Source of the DNA: a bacterium
Lineage (GTDB): Bacteria; Krumholzibacteriota; Krumholzibacteriia; LZORAL124-64-63
NCBI GenBank assembly: GCA_016719645.1
Contig: JADJYS010000028.1
Coordinates: 123,419-187,418, forward strand
Direction: 5' to 3'
Length of the DNA: 64,000 nt
This document shows positions 8,784 through 18,815 of the stretch, piece after piece. How positions within the stretch are numbered: position 1 is the stretch's first letter; every line of letters begins with the position of its first letter. Under the pieces are notes generated by a model. It made no database searches. It was not told where the DNA came from and was given only the letters and a program-made list of their open reading frames with translations. The position numbers and the translations under genes were made by a program.

Positions 8784-9924
8784 ACGGCGGCGCGCGCGGA
8801 TCCTCTTCCTCATCCCCGAGGACTGGTACGTCTGCTCGCACCGTCTGCCCCTGCTGCGGGGGGCGGCGGCGGCGGGCCACGAGGTCGTCGTCGCGACGCG
8901 GGTGGCCGATCACGCCGGACCCATCCTGGCGACGGGCGCCGAGCTCGTCCCCATCAAGCAGCGGCGCGGCTTCCGCGGCCCGCTCCAGGAGCTCGCGGGC
9001 CTGCGCGAGCTGATCGGCGTCTACCGCCGCCAGCGTCCCGACCTCGTCCACCACGTCACGCCCAAGTCCGTGATCTTCGGCACGCTCGCGGCCCGCGCGG
9101 CCCGCGTGCCCTGCGTCGTGAACGCGATGGCGGGCCTGGGTTTCGTCTTCACGTCGTCGAGCGCCAAGGCGCGCCTGTTGAGCGGCCCCATCACCCTGGC
9201 CCTGCGCGTCCTGCTGCGTGGCCGGCGCACGCGGCTGATCGTCCAGAACGCCGACGACGCGGCCTTCTTCCGCGACCGCATCGGCGTGCCGTCCGCCGCG
9301 GTGGCGACGATCCGCGGCGCGGGCGTGGACGTGCGGGCCTTCGCGCCCGCGCCGGCGGAACCGCCCGGGCCGCTGCGGGTCGTGCTCGTGGCGCGCATGC
9401 TGGGCGACAAGGGGATCCACGAGGCCGTCGCCGCGGCCCGCCTGCTGCGCGACCGCCGCGACGACATCAGGATCCTGCTGGCCGGGCGCGGCGACCCCGA
9501 GAACCCCGCCGCCATCGCGCAGGAGCAGCTGGACGCCTGGGCGGCCGAGGGCGTCGTCGAGGTGCTCGGCCACGTGCAGGACGTGACGGCCCTGCTGCGC
9601 TCCTGCCACGTCGCGCTGCTGCCATCCTACCGCGAGGGGCTGCCGAAATCCCTGCTCGAGGCGGCCGCCTGCGGCCTGCCGATCGTCGCCGCCGACGTGC
9701 CGGGCTGCCGCGAGATCTGCCGCGACGGGGTGAACGGGCTGCTCGTGCCGGCGCGCAGCGCGGCGCCGATCGCGGCGGCGATCGAACGCCTGGCCGACGA
9801 TCCCGCGCTGCGCCGCGCCATGGGCGCCGCCTCGCGCCGCCTGGCGGTGGACGAGTTCGCCGAGGAGATCGTCGTCGCCGCCACCATGGCGCTCTACGCC
9901 GAACTGCTCGGGAAGGACGCCTGA
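8767..9924 (+). CDS. Glycosyltransferase, GT4 family
   Basis: This is a 385-residue GT-B transferase. It has the N-terminal motif ILFLIPEDWYVCSHRLPL, a mid-protein HHVTPKS segment, and a strong donor-site signature, EGLPKSLLEAAACGLPIVA, with the E-x7-E spacing of retaining GT4 enzymes. The sequence resembles the group that includes WbpX/PglA-like enzymes acting on undecaprenyl-linked glycans, but the sugar donor is not determined. GTG 8767 and ATG 8776 are both possible starts. The frame overlaps the end of the previous transferase, and its own TGA overlaps the ATG of the epimerase (TGATG), indicating translational coupling. Confidence 0.88.
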   Translation: MADMSERRRARILFLIPEDWYVCSHRLPLLRGAAAAGHEVVVATRVADHAGPILATGAELVPIKQRRGFRGPLQELAGLRELIGVYRRQRPDLVHHVTPKSVIFGTLAARAARVPCVVNAMAGLGFVFTSSSAKARLLSGPITLALRVLLRGRRTRLIVQNADDAAFFRDRIGVPSAAVATIRGAGVDVRAFAPAPAEPPGPLRVVLVARMLGDKGIHEAVAAARLLRDRRDDIRILLAGRGDPENPAAIAQEQLDAWAAEGVVEVLGHVQDVTALLRSCHVALLPSYREGLPKSLLEAAACGLPIVAADVPGCREICRDGVNGLLVPARSAAPIAAAIERLADDPALRRAMGAASRRLAVDEFAEEIVVAATMALYAELLGKDA

Positions 9925-10913
9925 TGCTCGTCGCGGTCACCGGAGCCGACGGCTTCGTCGGCAGGCACGTCTGCCGCGCCCTGCGCGCCCGCGGTTGCGA
10001 GGTGCGGCCGGCGGCGCGCGACGAGGCCTGCGCCGCGCGCGCCCGCGACCTGATCCGCGGGACGCTGCCGCCGGTCGTCGTCGGCGACATCGGGCCGGCG
10101 ACGGACTGGTCCGCGGCCCTGGCCGGGGCCGAAGCCGTGATCCACCTGGCCGCCCGCGTCCACGTCATGGACGAGAAGGCCGCCGACCCGCTGGAGGCGT
10201 TCCGCGAGGTCAACGTCCGCGGCACGCGACGGCTGGCGGAGGCGGCGGCCGCGAGCGGCGTGCGGCGCCTGGTCTTCGTCAGCTCCATCAAGGTGAACGG
10301 CGAGAGCACGACCGGCCGCGCGCCGTTCTGCGAGCGCGACGCGCCCGATCCGCGGGACGCGTACGGCGTCTCGAAATGGGAGGCCGAACAGGCTCTGGCC
10401 GAGGTGGGCGCAGGCACGGGACTCGAGACGGTCGCGGTGCGGCCGCCGCTGGTACACGGCCCCGGCGTCGGCGGCAACATGTTGCGGCTGATGAGGTTAA
10501 TAAAGCGCGGCGTTCCGTTGCCCTTCGCCGGCGTGCGCAACCGGCGCACCCTGATCGCGGCGGACAACCTGGCGGATCTGCTCGCCCTCTGCGCCGCGCA
10601 TCCGGCGGCGGCGGGCCGGACCTTCACGGCCGGCGACGGCGAGGATCTCTCGACCGCGGACCTGATCCGCGCCCTGGCGGCGGGCCTGGGCCGACCGGCG
10701 CTCCTGGTGCCGGCGCCGCACGGCCTGCTGCGCACCCTCGCGTCGCCGCTCGGCCGGAGCGCGGCCCTGGACCGGCTCACCGGTTCGCTGCAGGTCGATT
10801 CCACGACGGTGTGCGAGGTCCTGGGCTGGACGCCGCCGGTGACGGCGGCCGAGGGGCTGGCGAGGATGGGCCGGTGGTATCGGGACACGGGCGGCCGCTC
10901 GCTGGCCGACTAG
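9924..10913 (+). CDS. NAD-dependent sugar epimerase/dehydratase (extended SDR)
   Basis: This 329-residue extended short-chain dehydrogenase has the N-terminal NAD-binding motif VTGADGFVGRHV, the VIHLAARVHV strand, SSIKVNGES in the Ser position, and the catalytic YxxxK as YGVSK near residue 150. It resembles the epimerases (WbpV/WbpK-like) often found beside a WecA/WbpL-type initiating transferase in O-antigen clusters. Here that transferase is indeed next door on the opposite strand, with its stop codon one base beyond this gene's stop. The likely role is 4-epimerisation or reduction of a UDP-amino sugar. The exact reaction cannot be assigned by sequence alone. It is the last gene of the 2.1-10.9 kb operon. 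Confidence 0.85.
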   Translation: MLVAVTGADGFVGRHVCRALRARGCEVRPAARDEACAARARDLIRGTLPPVVVGDIGPATDWSAALAGAEAVIHLAARVHVMDEKAADPLEAFREVNVRGTRRLAEAAAASGVRRLVFVSSIKVNGESTTGRAPFCERDAPDPRDAYGVSKWEAEQALAEVGAGTGLETVAVRPPLVHGPGVGGNMLRLMRLIKRGVPLPFAGVRNRRTLIAADNLADLLALCAAHPAAAGRTFTAGDGEDLSTADLIRALAAGLGRPALLVPAPHGLLRTLASPLGRSAALDRLTGSLQVDSTTVCEVLGWTPPVTAAEGLARMGRWYRDTGGRSLAD

Positions 10914-10914
10914 T

Positions 10915-11974
10915 TCAACGGCCGTCGGAGCGCCGCGTCGTGACGGCCCGCACTCTGCTGACGATCGCGACGAACAGCACCAGCGTCACTGTGGCGATTC
11001 CCCAGAACACGAACGGGCCGAGGCCGGGGTTCGCCCGGCAGGCGAAGGCGGCCGCGATGCAGACGGCCATGGCCGCCGCGTAGAGCAGCGTGACGCGCGC
11101 GTGGCTCAGCCCCGCGACCACCAGCCGCTGGTAGACGTGGCTGCGGTGCGGGCGGAACGGATTGCGCCCGTGGACGGCGCGGTTGAGCAGCGTGTAGGTC
11201 GCGTCGCTCAGGAAGGGCCAGATGAACAGCAGGGGCAGCCACAGGGGCGTGGCGCCCGTCGCGGTCGGCTCCTGCGTGGACCCGCAGCACGCCCATGGCC
11301 AGCAGGAAGCCCAGCGGCAGGCTGCCGACGTCGCCCATGAAGACCCGCGCCCGCGGGTAGTTCGCCCGCAGGAAGCCCACCGTGGCGCCGGCGAGCAGGG
11401 CCGCCGAGACCGCCAGGGTGGTATCGCCGGCCAGCGCCGCCCAGACCGCCAGCGCGCCGGCGCCCAGCAGGGCCTGGAACCCCGCCAGGCCGTCGATGCC
11501 GTCCATGAAGTTGAACATGTTCGTGAAACCCACGACGAACACCCACGCCACGACCCAGCCGAACGCGCCGGCCGCCACCGGGTCGAGACCCGGCAACGCG
11601 ATCGTGACGACCGGCAATCCGCCGGCTTTCAGGCAGGCCGCCGCCACCACCGACTCGACCGCCAGCCGCTGCAGGGGCGGCAAACCCCGCAGATCGTCCA
11701 CGAAGCCGAGCACGGCCAGGACGATCGCACCCACGACCAGCGCCGCCGGGAATCCGGGAGCGGGGAACACGCCCGCGACGGCGGCGACGCCCATGCCCAG
11801 CAGCCAGGGGACCAGGATGCCGATCCCGCCGCCGACCGGCACCGGCCGCGCGTGGCTGCTGCGCTCGTTGGGGACGTCCATCACGCTGGCGCGTCGCAGC
11901 AGGCCGACGAGCCACGGCGTGAACACGAGGCCGGCCGTCGCCGAAAGCAGGAGCGCGGGTAGGACGGGGTGCAT
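10915..11974 (-). CDS. WecA/WbpL/MraY-type polyprenyl-phosphate glycosyl-1-phosphate transferase, frame broken near 11275
   Basis: From ATG 11974 the frame encodes a polytopic membrane protein with the catalytic signatures of the PNPT family: VDDLRG (first Asp pair) and NFMDGIDGLAG, followed by the Mg-site segment RVFMGDVGSLPLGF. Near 11275 the frame shifts by one base. The other frame then supplies PLLFIWPFLSDATYTLLN and PHRSHVYQRL, the histidine motif of the last cytoplasmic loop, and ends at 10915. The repaired protein is about 352 residues, normal for WecA/WbpL. It would start glycan assembly by moving a sugar-1-phosphate to undecaprenyl phosphate at the inner membrane. It is cotranscribed after asnB (six-base gap) and meets the epimerase tail to tail. 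Confidence 0.88.
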
Positions 11975-11980
11975 CGCTCG

Positions 11981-13937
11981 TCAGGCCTTTCGGTGCCAGT
12001 GGTCGAGCCAGGCCTGGAACATCAGCACGTTCCAGAGGCAGTGGTGCCGGTTCTTGCGGCGCGAGAGGTGCTCCCGCCACAGCGCGCGGATCGGGGCCGG
12101 GTCGAGGTAACCATCGGCGCGCAACCGCGATTCGGACAGCAGGTCCTCGGCCCAGGGACGCAGCGGACCGCGCAGCCAGTCGTCGATGGGGACCCCGAAG
12201 CCCATCTTGGGGCGGTTCACGAGCTCGTCGGGCACGTAGCGTTGCAGCACCTGCCGCAGGATCCGCTTGCCGACGCCGTCCCGGATCTTCATCGGCAACG
12301 GCAGCGACAGGGCGAACTCGACCACGCGATGGTCGAGGTAGGGCGTGCGGGTCTCCAGGCTCACGGCCATGCCCGCGCGGTCGAGCTTCACCAGGATGTC
12401 GTTCGCCAGGTAGGTCCGCATGTCGTTGACCATCATGTACTCGGCGATGTCCATGGCCGGGTCGGCCGCCGGGATGATCGACGGCAGATCCGCGAAACGG
12501 CTGCCGATCACGACCTCGGCCGGATGGCGCCAGGTCGCGATGAGCCGCTGGTACATGTCCTGGTAGCCGTCGGCGTCCAGGACGCCGGCGAGCTTGTGGA
12601 TCTTCTCGCCCGGCAGGCGCAGGCGCAGCGACGGCGGCAGCACGGAGCCCCCGGCGCCGAACAGGAGGTTCCAGGCGCGCGGCGACGGTCCGCCCAGCGC
12701 GGCCGCGGCCGCCCGGCGCAGGGGCAGCGGGTAGCGCGACGCGCGACGCCAGATCCGGCGGCCCCAGAGGTGGCGGTTGTAGCCGCCGAAGACCTCGTCG
12801 CCGCCGTCGCCGGTCAGGCCCACGGTGACGTGCGACCTGGTCAGGCGCGACACCAGGTAGGTCGGGATCTGCGAGGAGTCGGCGAAGGGCTCGTCCCAGA
12901 TCCGCGGCAGCTCGGGGATGACCTCGCGGGCTTCCTGGGGCGTCACCATCAGGTTGAGGTGGTCGGTGCCGAGGTGGCGGGCCACGGCGGTCGCCGACGC
13001 CGACTCGTCGTAGCCGGCCTCCTGGTAGCCGACGCAGAACGTGCGCACGGGCCGCGGGCTGAGCGACTGCATGATGGCGGTGATCGCCGAGGAGTCGATG
13101 CCGCCGGACAGGAAGGAGCCGATCGGCACGTCGGCGAGCATCTGGCCCCGGATCGCGCGGCGCAGCAGGTCGTCCAGCTGCTCGGCTGCTTCGGGCTCCC
13201 CGCCCGCGAACGGCGCGGCACGGGCGGCAGACGTCGCCCCGCCGACCGACCAGTAGACGACGGGATCCGGGAGCGTGCCGGGAGCGGCTGCGGTCGTCGA
13301 TGGTGAGGTACGAGCCGGGCAGGAGCCGGCGGACGTTCCGGTAGATCGAAGCCGGCGCGGGCACGGCGCTGTAGCGCATGAAGCCGGCCAGGGCGTCGCG
13401 ATCGATCTCGCCGCGCCAGGCGGGATGCGCCCGCAGCGCCTTCAGTTCCGAGCCGAACAGGAACGAGGAGCCCATCCAGCCGTAGTAGAGCGGCTTCTCG
13501 CCCAGGCGATCGCGGGCCAGGGCGAGGACGTGCTCGCGCCGGTCCCACAGGGCGAAGGCGAACATCCCCACGCAGCGGGCCAAGGTCGCCGCCAGCCCCC
13601 ACTGATCCATGGCCGCCAGCAGGACCTCGGTGTCCGAGGTGCCGCGGAAGGCGTGCCCGAGATCAGCGAGCTCGCGGCCCAGCTCCGGGTGGTTGTAGAT
13701 CTCGCCGTTGAAGACGATGACGTAACGGCCGCTGGCCGAGACCATCGGCTGGCGGCCCTCATCGGTGAGGTCGATGACGGCCAAACGGCGGTGTCCCAGG
13801 TGGATGCCCGCTTCGGCGTCCCGCCAGAGGCCGGAGCCGTCGGGGCCGCGGTGGGCGAGCGTCGCGGTCATCCGCTCCAGCCCGACCTCGTTGTCGGAAG
13901 CGGGGTTCCGTGTCAGGATGCCTGCCAGACCGCACAC
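11981..13937 (-). CDS. asnB: Asparagine synthetase (glutamine-hydrolysing) AsnB-type, frame broken near 13280
   Basis: The start is GTG 13937 because the next codon is the required nucleophile Cys2 (V-CGLAGIL) and a GAGGGG lies upstream; the longer frame to 13961 would bury this cysteine. The N-terminal class II glutaminase domain shows RGPDGSG and FNGEIYN. A one-base shift near 13275-13290 joins it to the synthetase domain, which has the PP-loop SGGIDSSAI, then GDGGDEVFGGY and RTPYLDHRVVEFAL. Total length is about 650 residues, normal for AsnB. In surface-polysaccharide loci such proteins amidate sugar acids or peptide substituents, so a role in glycan decoration is as likely as asparagine supply (inference). 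It is divergent from the wza gene. Confidence 0.9.
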
Positions 13938-14043
13938 CGCGTTGCCCCCCTCGAAGACCACCAGAGAGCCGGGATCCTAGCATGGCCCGCGGCTTGCGGG
14001 CGATAACGGAACCTCGGTCCGGCGCCGCGCAGAGACTTGTGAC

Positions 14044-14071
14044 TTGCCGTGTCCGCCCAAGATGCTAATCT
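14044..14071 (+). promoter_or_regulatory. Candidate sigma-70 promoter of the wza-wzz-wzy2 group
   Basis: TTGCCG at 14044-14049 and TAATCT at 14066-14071 are separated by 16 bases. The -10 is preceded by TG at 14063-14064, giving an extended -10. This sits 100 bases before the wza start, in the divergent region between asnB and wza. It is a match by eye only. Confidence 0.45.
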
Positions 14072-14170
14072 GACCCGGTGGGACTCCCAGAGCCGTGTCC
14101 GGTCCCTGCTCGTCCCGCCGGCCGGATCCTCGCCAGGATGTCACCCCCGTCACGCCACGGAGAGACCACG

Positions 14171-16575
14171 ATGCCGCTCGGACATCAGAGTATCCGCCGA
14201 AGCCGCTGGCCGGCGTTGCTGTCGCTGCTGGCCGGGACGGCGGTGTTCGCCGCCCTCGCCGGGCGCGCAGCCGCCCAGGACGTCCCGCCCGAGCTCGTCG
14301 AGCAGGCGCTGCGCCGATCGGGCCTCACCCAGCAGGAACTGATGCAGCGCCTGCAGGAGCAGGGCGCGACGGCGGTCGACACGACCCTGCCGCCCGGACG
14401 CACCGCGCTGCCGCCCGGCCCCCGCGTGATCCTGCCCTTCGACCTGGAAATGGCCGCGGTTCCCGTCGCCGCCGCTGCCGAGACGCTGCAGAGCACCGAG
14501 GGCGCGCTGTTCGGTTCCGACTTCTTCCGCCTCGATCCGGGCGTGTTCGCGCCGCCGGCCTTCGGCCCGGTGCCGCCCGACTACGTGCTCGGACCCGGGG
14601 ACCAGGTCAGCGTCGACGTGTTCGGCGAGGTCGAGTTCCGCCTCGAGCGCGTGGTCGACCGCGACGGCGGCCTCATCCTGCCCAAGGGCGGCAAGGTGAA
14701 CTGCGCCGGCCGCACGCTGGAGCAGGTGGCCCGCGCCGTGCGCGAGAAGCTGGCCGGCTCCTACTCGGGGATCGACCCGTCGGGCGAGGGGGGCACCACG
14801 TTCGTGGACGTCGGCCTGGGCGCCCTGCGCGCCATCCGCGTGTTCGTGGTGGGCGAGGCCCGCCAGCCGGGCGCCTACGAGCTGACCAGCCTGTCGACCG
14901 CCTTCACGGCCGTCTACGCGGCCGGCGGCCCCAACGCCCAGGGCAGCCTGCGGCGGATCCAGGTGCTGCGCGGCAACCAGGTCCTGGCCGAGATCGACTT
15001 CTACCGCTACCTGCTGGAGGGCCGCCGCGGCGACGACCCCGTCCTGCGCGACGGCGACACGGTGCTGATCCCCGCCCGCACCGTCACGGTGCGCATCGAG
15101 GGGGAGGTGCGCCGCCCCCAGGCCTACGAGCTGCTGGACGGCGAGGACGTCCTGGACCTGATCCGCTACGCCGGCGGCTTCACGGCCGAGGCGGTGGCCG
15201 ACGTCGTGCACGTCACGCGGATCGTGCCGCTCTCCGAACGCCGGCCCGAGCAGCCCGACCGCGTGCAGTCCGACCTGAACCTGCTGCTGAAGATGCGCCA
15301 CCTGCTGCGCGACGCCGACGTCGTGAGCGTGGACCGCATCCCGGAGCGCCTGGAGAACTGGGTCGAGGCCCAGGGCAACGTGAAGAACCCCGGCCGCTAC
15401 CAGTTCCGCGAGGGGATGACGGTCGCCGACCTGGTCCGCCAGGCGGGCGGCCTGTGGGCCGACACGCTGCCCGAGCGCGCCCTGATCGAGCGTCTCGCCC
15501 CCGACCTCACCTACCGCACGATCGAGGTGCCCCTGGCCGACGCCATGTCGGGCGCGTCGCCGCCGACGCCGCTGCAGTCCCGGGACAAGCTGCGCGTCTT
15601 CTCGCGCTGGGACCTGCAGGACCGCTACCGCGTGAGCATGTCCGGGGAGGTGCGCGCGCCCGGCGAGTTCGACTTCCGCGAGGGGATGACCCTGGGCGAC
15701 CTGATCCTGCTGGCCGGCGGCCTGCGCGAGTCGGCCGACGTGCTGCACGCCGAGGTCTCGCGCCTGCGCCGCGCCGCCGTCGAGAGCCGCGACATCGCGG
15801 CGCCGCCGGCGAGCACCGTCGAGGTCATCGACGTTGCGCTGGGCGAGGACTGGCTGCGCTCGGGCGGCGTGTTCGCCCTGGAACCGCACGACCGCGTCGC
15901 CGTGCGGCGGTTGCCCTGGTGGGAGCTGCCGCGCATCGTCACCCTCCAGGGCGAGGTGTACTATCCCGGGACGTACGCGCTGGAGCGTCCCGACGAGCGG
16001 CTCTCCTCGGTGATCGCCCGCGCCGGCGGCCTGAAGCCGACGGCCTACGCGCCCGCCGCCCGCATCGTGCGCGGCAAGGACGACATCGGCAACATGGCCC
16101 TCGACCTCGACCGGGCGCTGAAGAAGCCCGGCAGCGAGCAGGACGCCATCCTCGAGCAGGGCGACGACATCCGCATCCCGGCGCGCCCCTACACCGTGAA
16201 GGTCACCGGCGCGGTCGGCTTCCCCACGAGCATCGTCTACGAGAAGGGCCACAGCCTCGGCGACTACATCTCCCGCGCCGGCGGCTACGCCCACCAGGCC
16301 GACAAGTGGAAGACGCACGTCGTCTATCCCAACGGGATGTCCAAGCAGATCCGGCGGGTCTGGGGGGATCCGGACGTCATGCCGGGGTCGACGATCGTGG
16401 TGCCGGAGAAGCAGCCGGAGACGGGGCCGGGGAAGATGGAGACGCTGAAGGAGATCGCCAGCATCCTGGCCAGTGCGGCGACGATTTATCTGGTGATCGA
16501 CCGCACGGCGAACTCGGGTTCGGCGCGCCTCCAACTGTGCGCCGGTCCAGGCCGGACACGGCGAAAGGCCGATGA
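14171..16575 (+). CDS. Wza-like polysaccharide export outer-membrane protein with six SLBB domains
   Basis: The start is ATG 14171, preceded by GGAGAG at 14159-14164, and gives a signal peptide ending AGRAAAQ near residue 36. A polysaccharide-export (PES) domain starts near residue 134 (PPDYVLGPGDQVSV). It is followed by six SLBB repeats beginning near residues 222, 305, 396, 485, 587 and 674, each with a V.G.V..PG..... and a later AGG motif. A hydrophobic C-terminal segment (ASILASAATIYLVI) ends the conserved part. Two SLBB domains are usual in Wza; six make this a large, FCB-like exporter. The frame in which the protein reads stays open to 16924, but another frame stops at 16573-16575 overlapping the next ATG. 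A shift after about 16500 is therefore likely and the true C-terminus is uncertain. Confidence 0.87.
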
Positions 16576-17547
16576 TGCAAGAGAACGACCGAGACCGGGT
16601 GCCGACCACGGCGATCCTCCAACTGGTCCGCGAGGCGACCCGGCGCTGGAAGCTCGTCGTTGCCGTCGTGGCCGGCTGCTTGGCGCTCGCGGCGCTGTTG
16701 TCGCTGCTGATGACGCCGGTCTACCAGGCGACGGTCACCGTCCTGCCCCGCAGCGACGGCGCGCGTCTGGGTCTGCTGGGTTCGCTCTTTCGAGGTCCCG
16801 GGCCTGTCCGCCGGGTCCGGCGCCGGCAACGAGATGCTGTATGCCAAGATCCTGGTCTCCGACGATGTGCTCAGCAGCGTCATCGACCGCACATGGTCAT
16901 ACAGGGGATCGCCGGCACCCGTGACGCTCTACGAGGTGTTCGGGATCGATCGACGCCCGGGAGATGCCGGGACGAGGCCGAAGCCCGCGCGAAGCTGACG
17001 GCCAAGCTGCGTGACGGGGTCGTCGGCATGGTCCGCGACAAGGCGACGGGTTTCATGATCGTGCGGGTCCGCGCCCCCGCGACCCCGCCCTGGCCGCGGA
17101 CATGGCGAACGCGCTCGTCGACCGCTCGACCGATACAACATCGGGGCGAGCACCTCGAAGGCCGGGCGCCAGTTGAGGGTTCCTCGAAGAGCGCCTGACG
17201 GCCGTTCGGGAGGAGCTGTCGGCCGCCGAGGACGCGCTGGTCGAATTCGTGGAAGCAACCGCGCATTCCGGGATTCGCCCTGCTCAACCAGCGTTACCAG
17301 CGGTTTGCAGCGGGAGGCAGAGGCCACGAACGCCGTCTGGGTCGAGCTGCGCCGCCAGGTCGGACTGACGCGGCTGGAAGAGCAGCGCGACCTGACGACG
17401 CTCGACGTCCTGGACCGCGCCGCCGCTCCGCTCGATCCGATCATGCCCGACCTTGAGCTGAACCTGCTCGTCGCCACCTGTTTGGGGTTCGTGATCGCCC
17501 TGGGCATCGTCGAAGGAAGCCTGCTCAGGCGCTCGGGCGCGCTGTGA
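16572..17547 (+). CDS. Wzz/chain-length determinant protein, several frame breaks
   Basis: The start ATG 16572 overlaps the wza stop. The first 75 residues contain the first Wzz membrane helix (LVVAVVAGCLALAALLSLL) and the conserved continuation YQATVTVLPRSD. The frame then breaks repeatedly between about 16790 and 17290; pieces such as AKLTAKLRDGVVGMVRDKA lie in different frames. The last 85 residues are again clean and hold the typical C-terminus: a coiled segment, VLDRAAAPLDPIMPD and a second membrane helix ending at 17547. Repaired, it would be about 325 residues, a Wzz without the cytoplasmic BY-kinase domain. It would set glycan chain length with the neighbouring Wza and Wzy. Clustered single-base errors are more likely than true decay. 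Confidence 0.75.
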
Positions 17548-17572
17548 GCGCGATTTCGAGCGGGGGGGCGAC

Positions 17573-18815
17573 GTGACGTGGTCCGGCCTCATCTGGATCG
17601 TCGTCTTCGGGCTGATCTTCGTCGGCAGCCTCATCCTGTCCCTGCGTCTCCACGGCGGCGTCGCGACGCCGCTGTTCTTCTTTTCCGGGGGCTACTGCAT
17701 CTCGGTCGTCCTCTTCCATCTCCGGCTGCTCCATTACCCGTCGGTATCGATCGCGACCCATCTGATCGTGATCCTGTCCCTCGCCGCCTTCACCCTGGGG
17801 GCGCTGCTGGGGTCGGCCCGGCCTGTCGACACCCGCCGCAACCCCGACGCGAACGGTCTCGCCGTGTTCTTCTACACGACGGCAGTCCTGGCCACGGTGG
17901 GGTGGGTCCTGCCTCTGGCGATCATCCTGACCCGGTACGGCCCCGGCCACCTGATGGTGAACATGTGGATCCTGGAGTACGAGTTCCAGATGCAGTTCAT
18001 CGGCTACCTGAATCTGCTCGGCATCCTGGTGTTCCCGACGTTCCTGATCAAGCGCAGCCGGATCGGAGCCCGCTGGCTCGACCGGATCCTCGTGCCGCTT
18101 TCCTTCGTGGGGCTGATCCTCGCCGGCAACAAGACCTATCTCGTGTTCGCGCTCTTCGGCGGCGTGATGGCCCATTCGGTGGAGTCGCCCTGGTCCGTGA
18201 AGATCAGGCACCTCATGGTGCTGGGGGCGGCCGTGCTGGCCTTCTTCGTCGGCTACAACCAGCTGATCGACGTGGGCGCGCCCAGTTTCCGGCCTCGCGC
18301 ATCCCGGATCCGCTGGCGTTCCTGGAGCGGCCCTACCGCACTACTTCACCGGGGCCCTCCCGGCGATGGAGCAGGTCGTCCGTGGGAACATGCCGCCGCA
18401 GCCCGTCCCCGGCTTCGTCACGCTGCAGCCGTTCTGGAAGCTCTTCGGCGGCCTGATGGGCCTCGTGGGTCCCGTCCCCAAGAACCTGCCCGATGTCGCC
18501 ATCGGGCCCTACGCGTTCAACGTGTATTCGTTCGCCGGGGAAGTGTGCTGGGATTGGGGCCCGCGGGAAGTCGCCGCCCTGTCATTGCTGCTCGGCTGGT
18601 CGCTGACCGCACTGTATCGCCGCGCCGGCGCGGCCGGCCTCTGGATGAACACGCTGCTCTATGCCGTCTGCGGATATGGCGCCGTGATCGCGTTCTTTGC
18701 CTATTACTACAGGTTCAACATGTTCTTCCTGGTGGGATACGTCCTCGTCGCGGGGTCGGCCGCGCACTGGGCCTCCTCACGCCCCCCCCGCCCTACGCCC
18801 GATTCTCCCCGATGA
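17573..18815 (+). CDS. Wzy-like repeat-unit polymerase (copy 2), two frame breaks near 18290 and 18338
   Basis: Translation starts at GTG 17573 and gives a polytopic membrane protein paralogous to the polymerase at 5.3-6.6 kb: both carry EYEFQMQFIGYLNLLGILV-type sequence and a late NVYSFAGEV. The frame moves at about 18290 and again at about 18338. Reading across gives IPDPLAFLERPY, then HYFTGALPAMEQ, which aligns with the loop region of copy 1. The final frame ends at 18815. The repaired length is about 414 residues. It follows wzz and probably belongs to the same transcript. Its last 23 bases overlap the 3' end of the opposing aminotransferase gene. Confidence 0.72.

Noticed and set aside
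16790..17290. True pseudogene of the Wzz protein
   Set aside because: Both ends are well conserved and the neighbouring genes show similar single-base shifts, so local consensus errors are more likely than decay.
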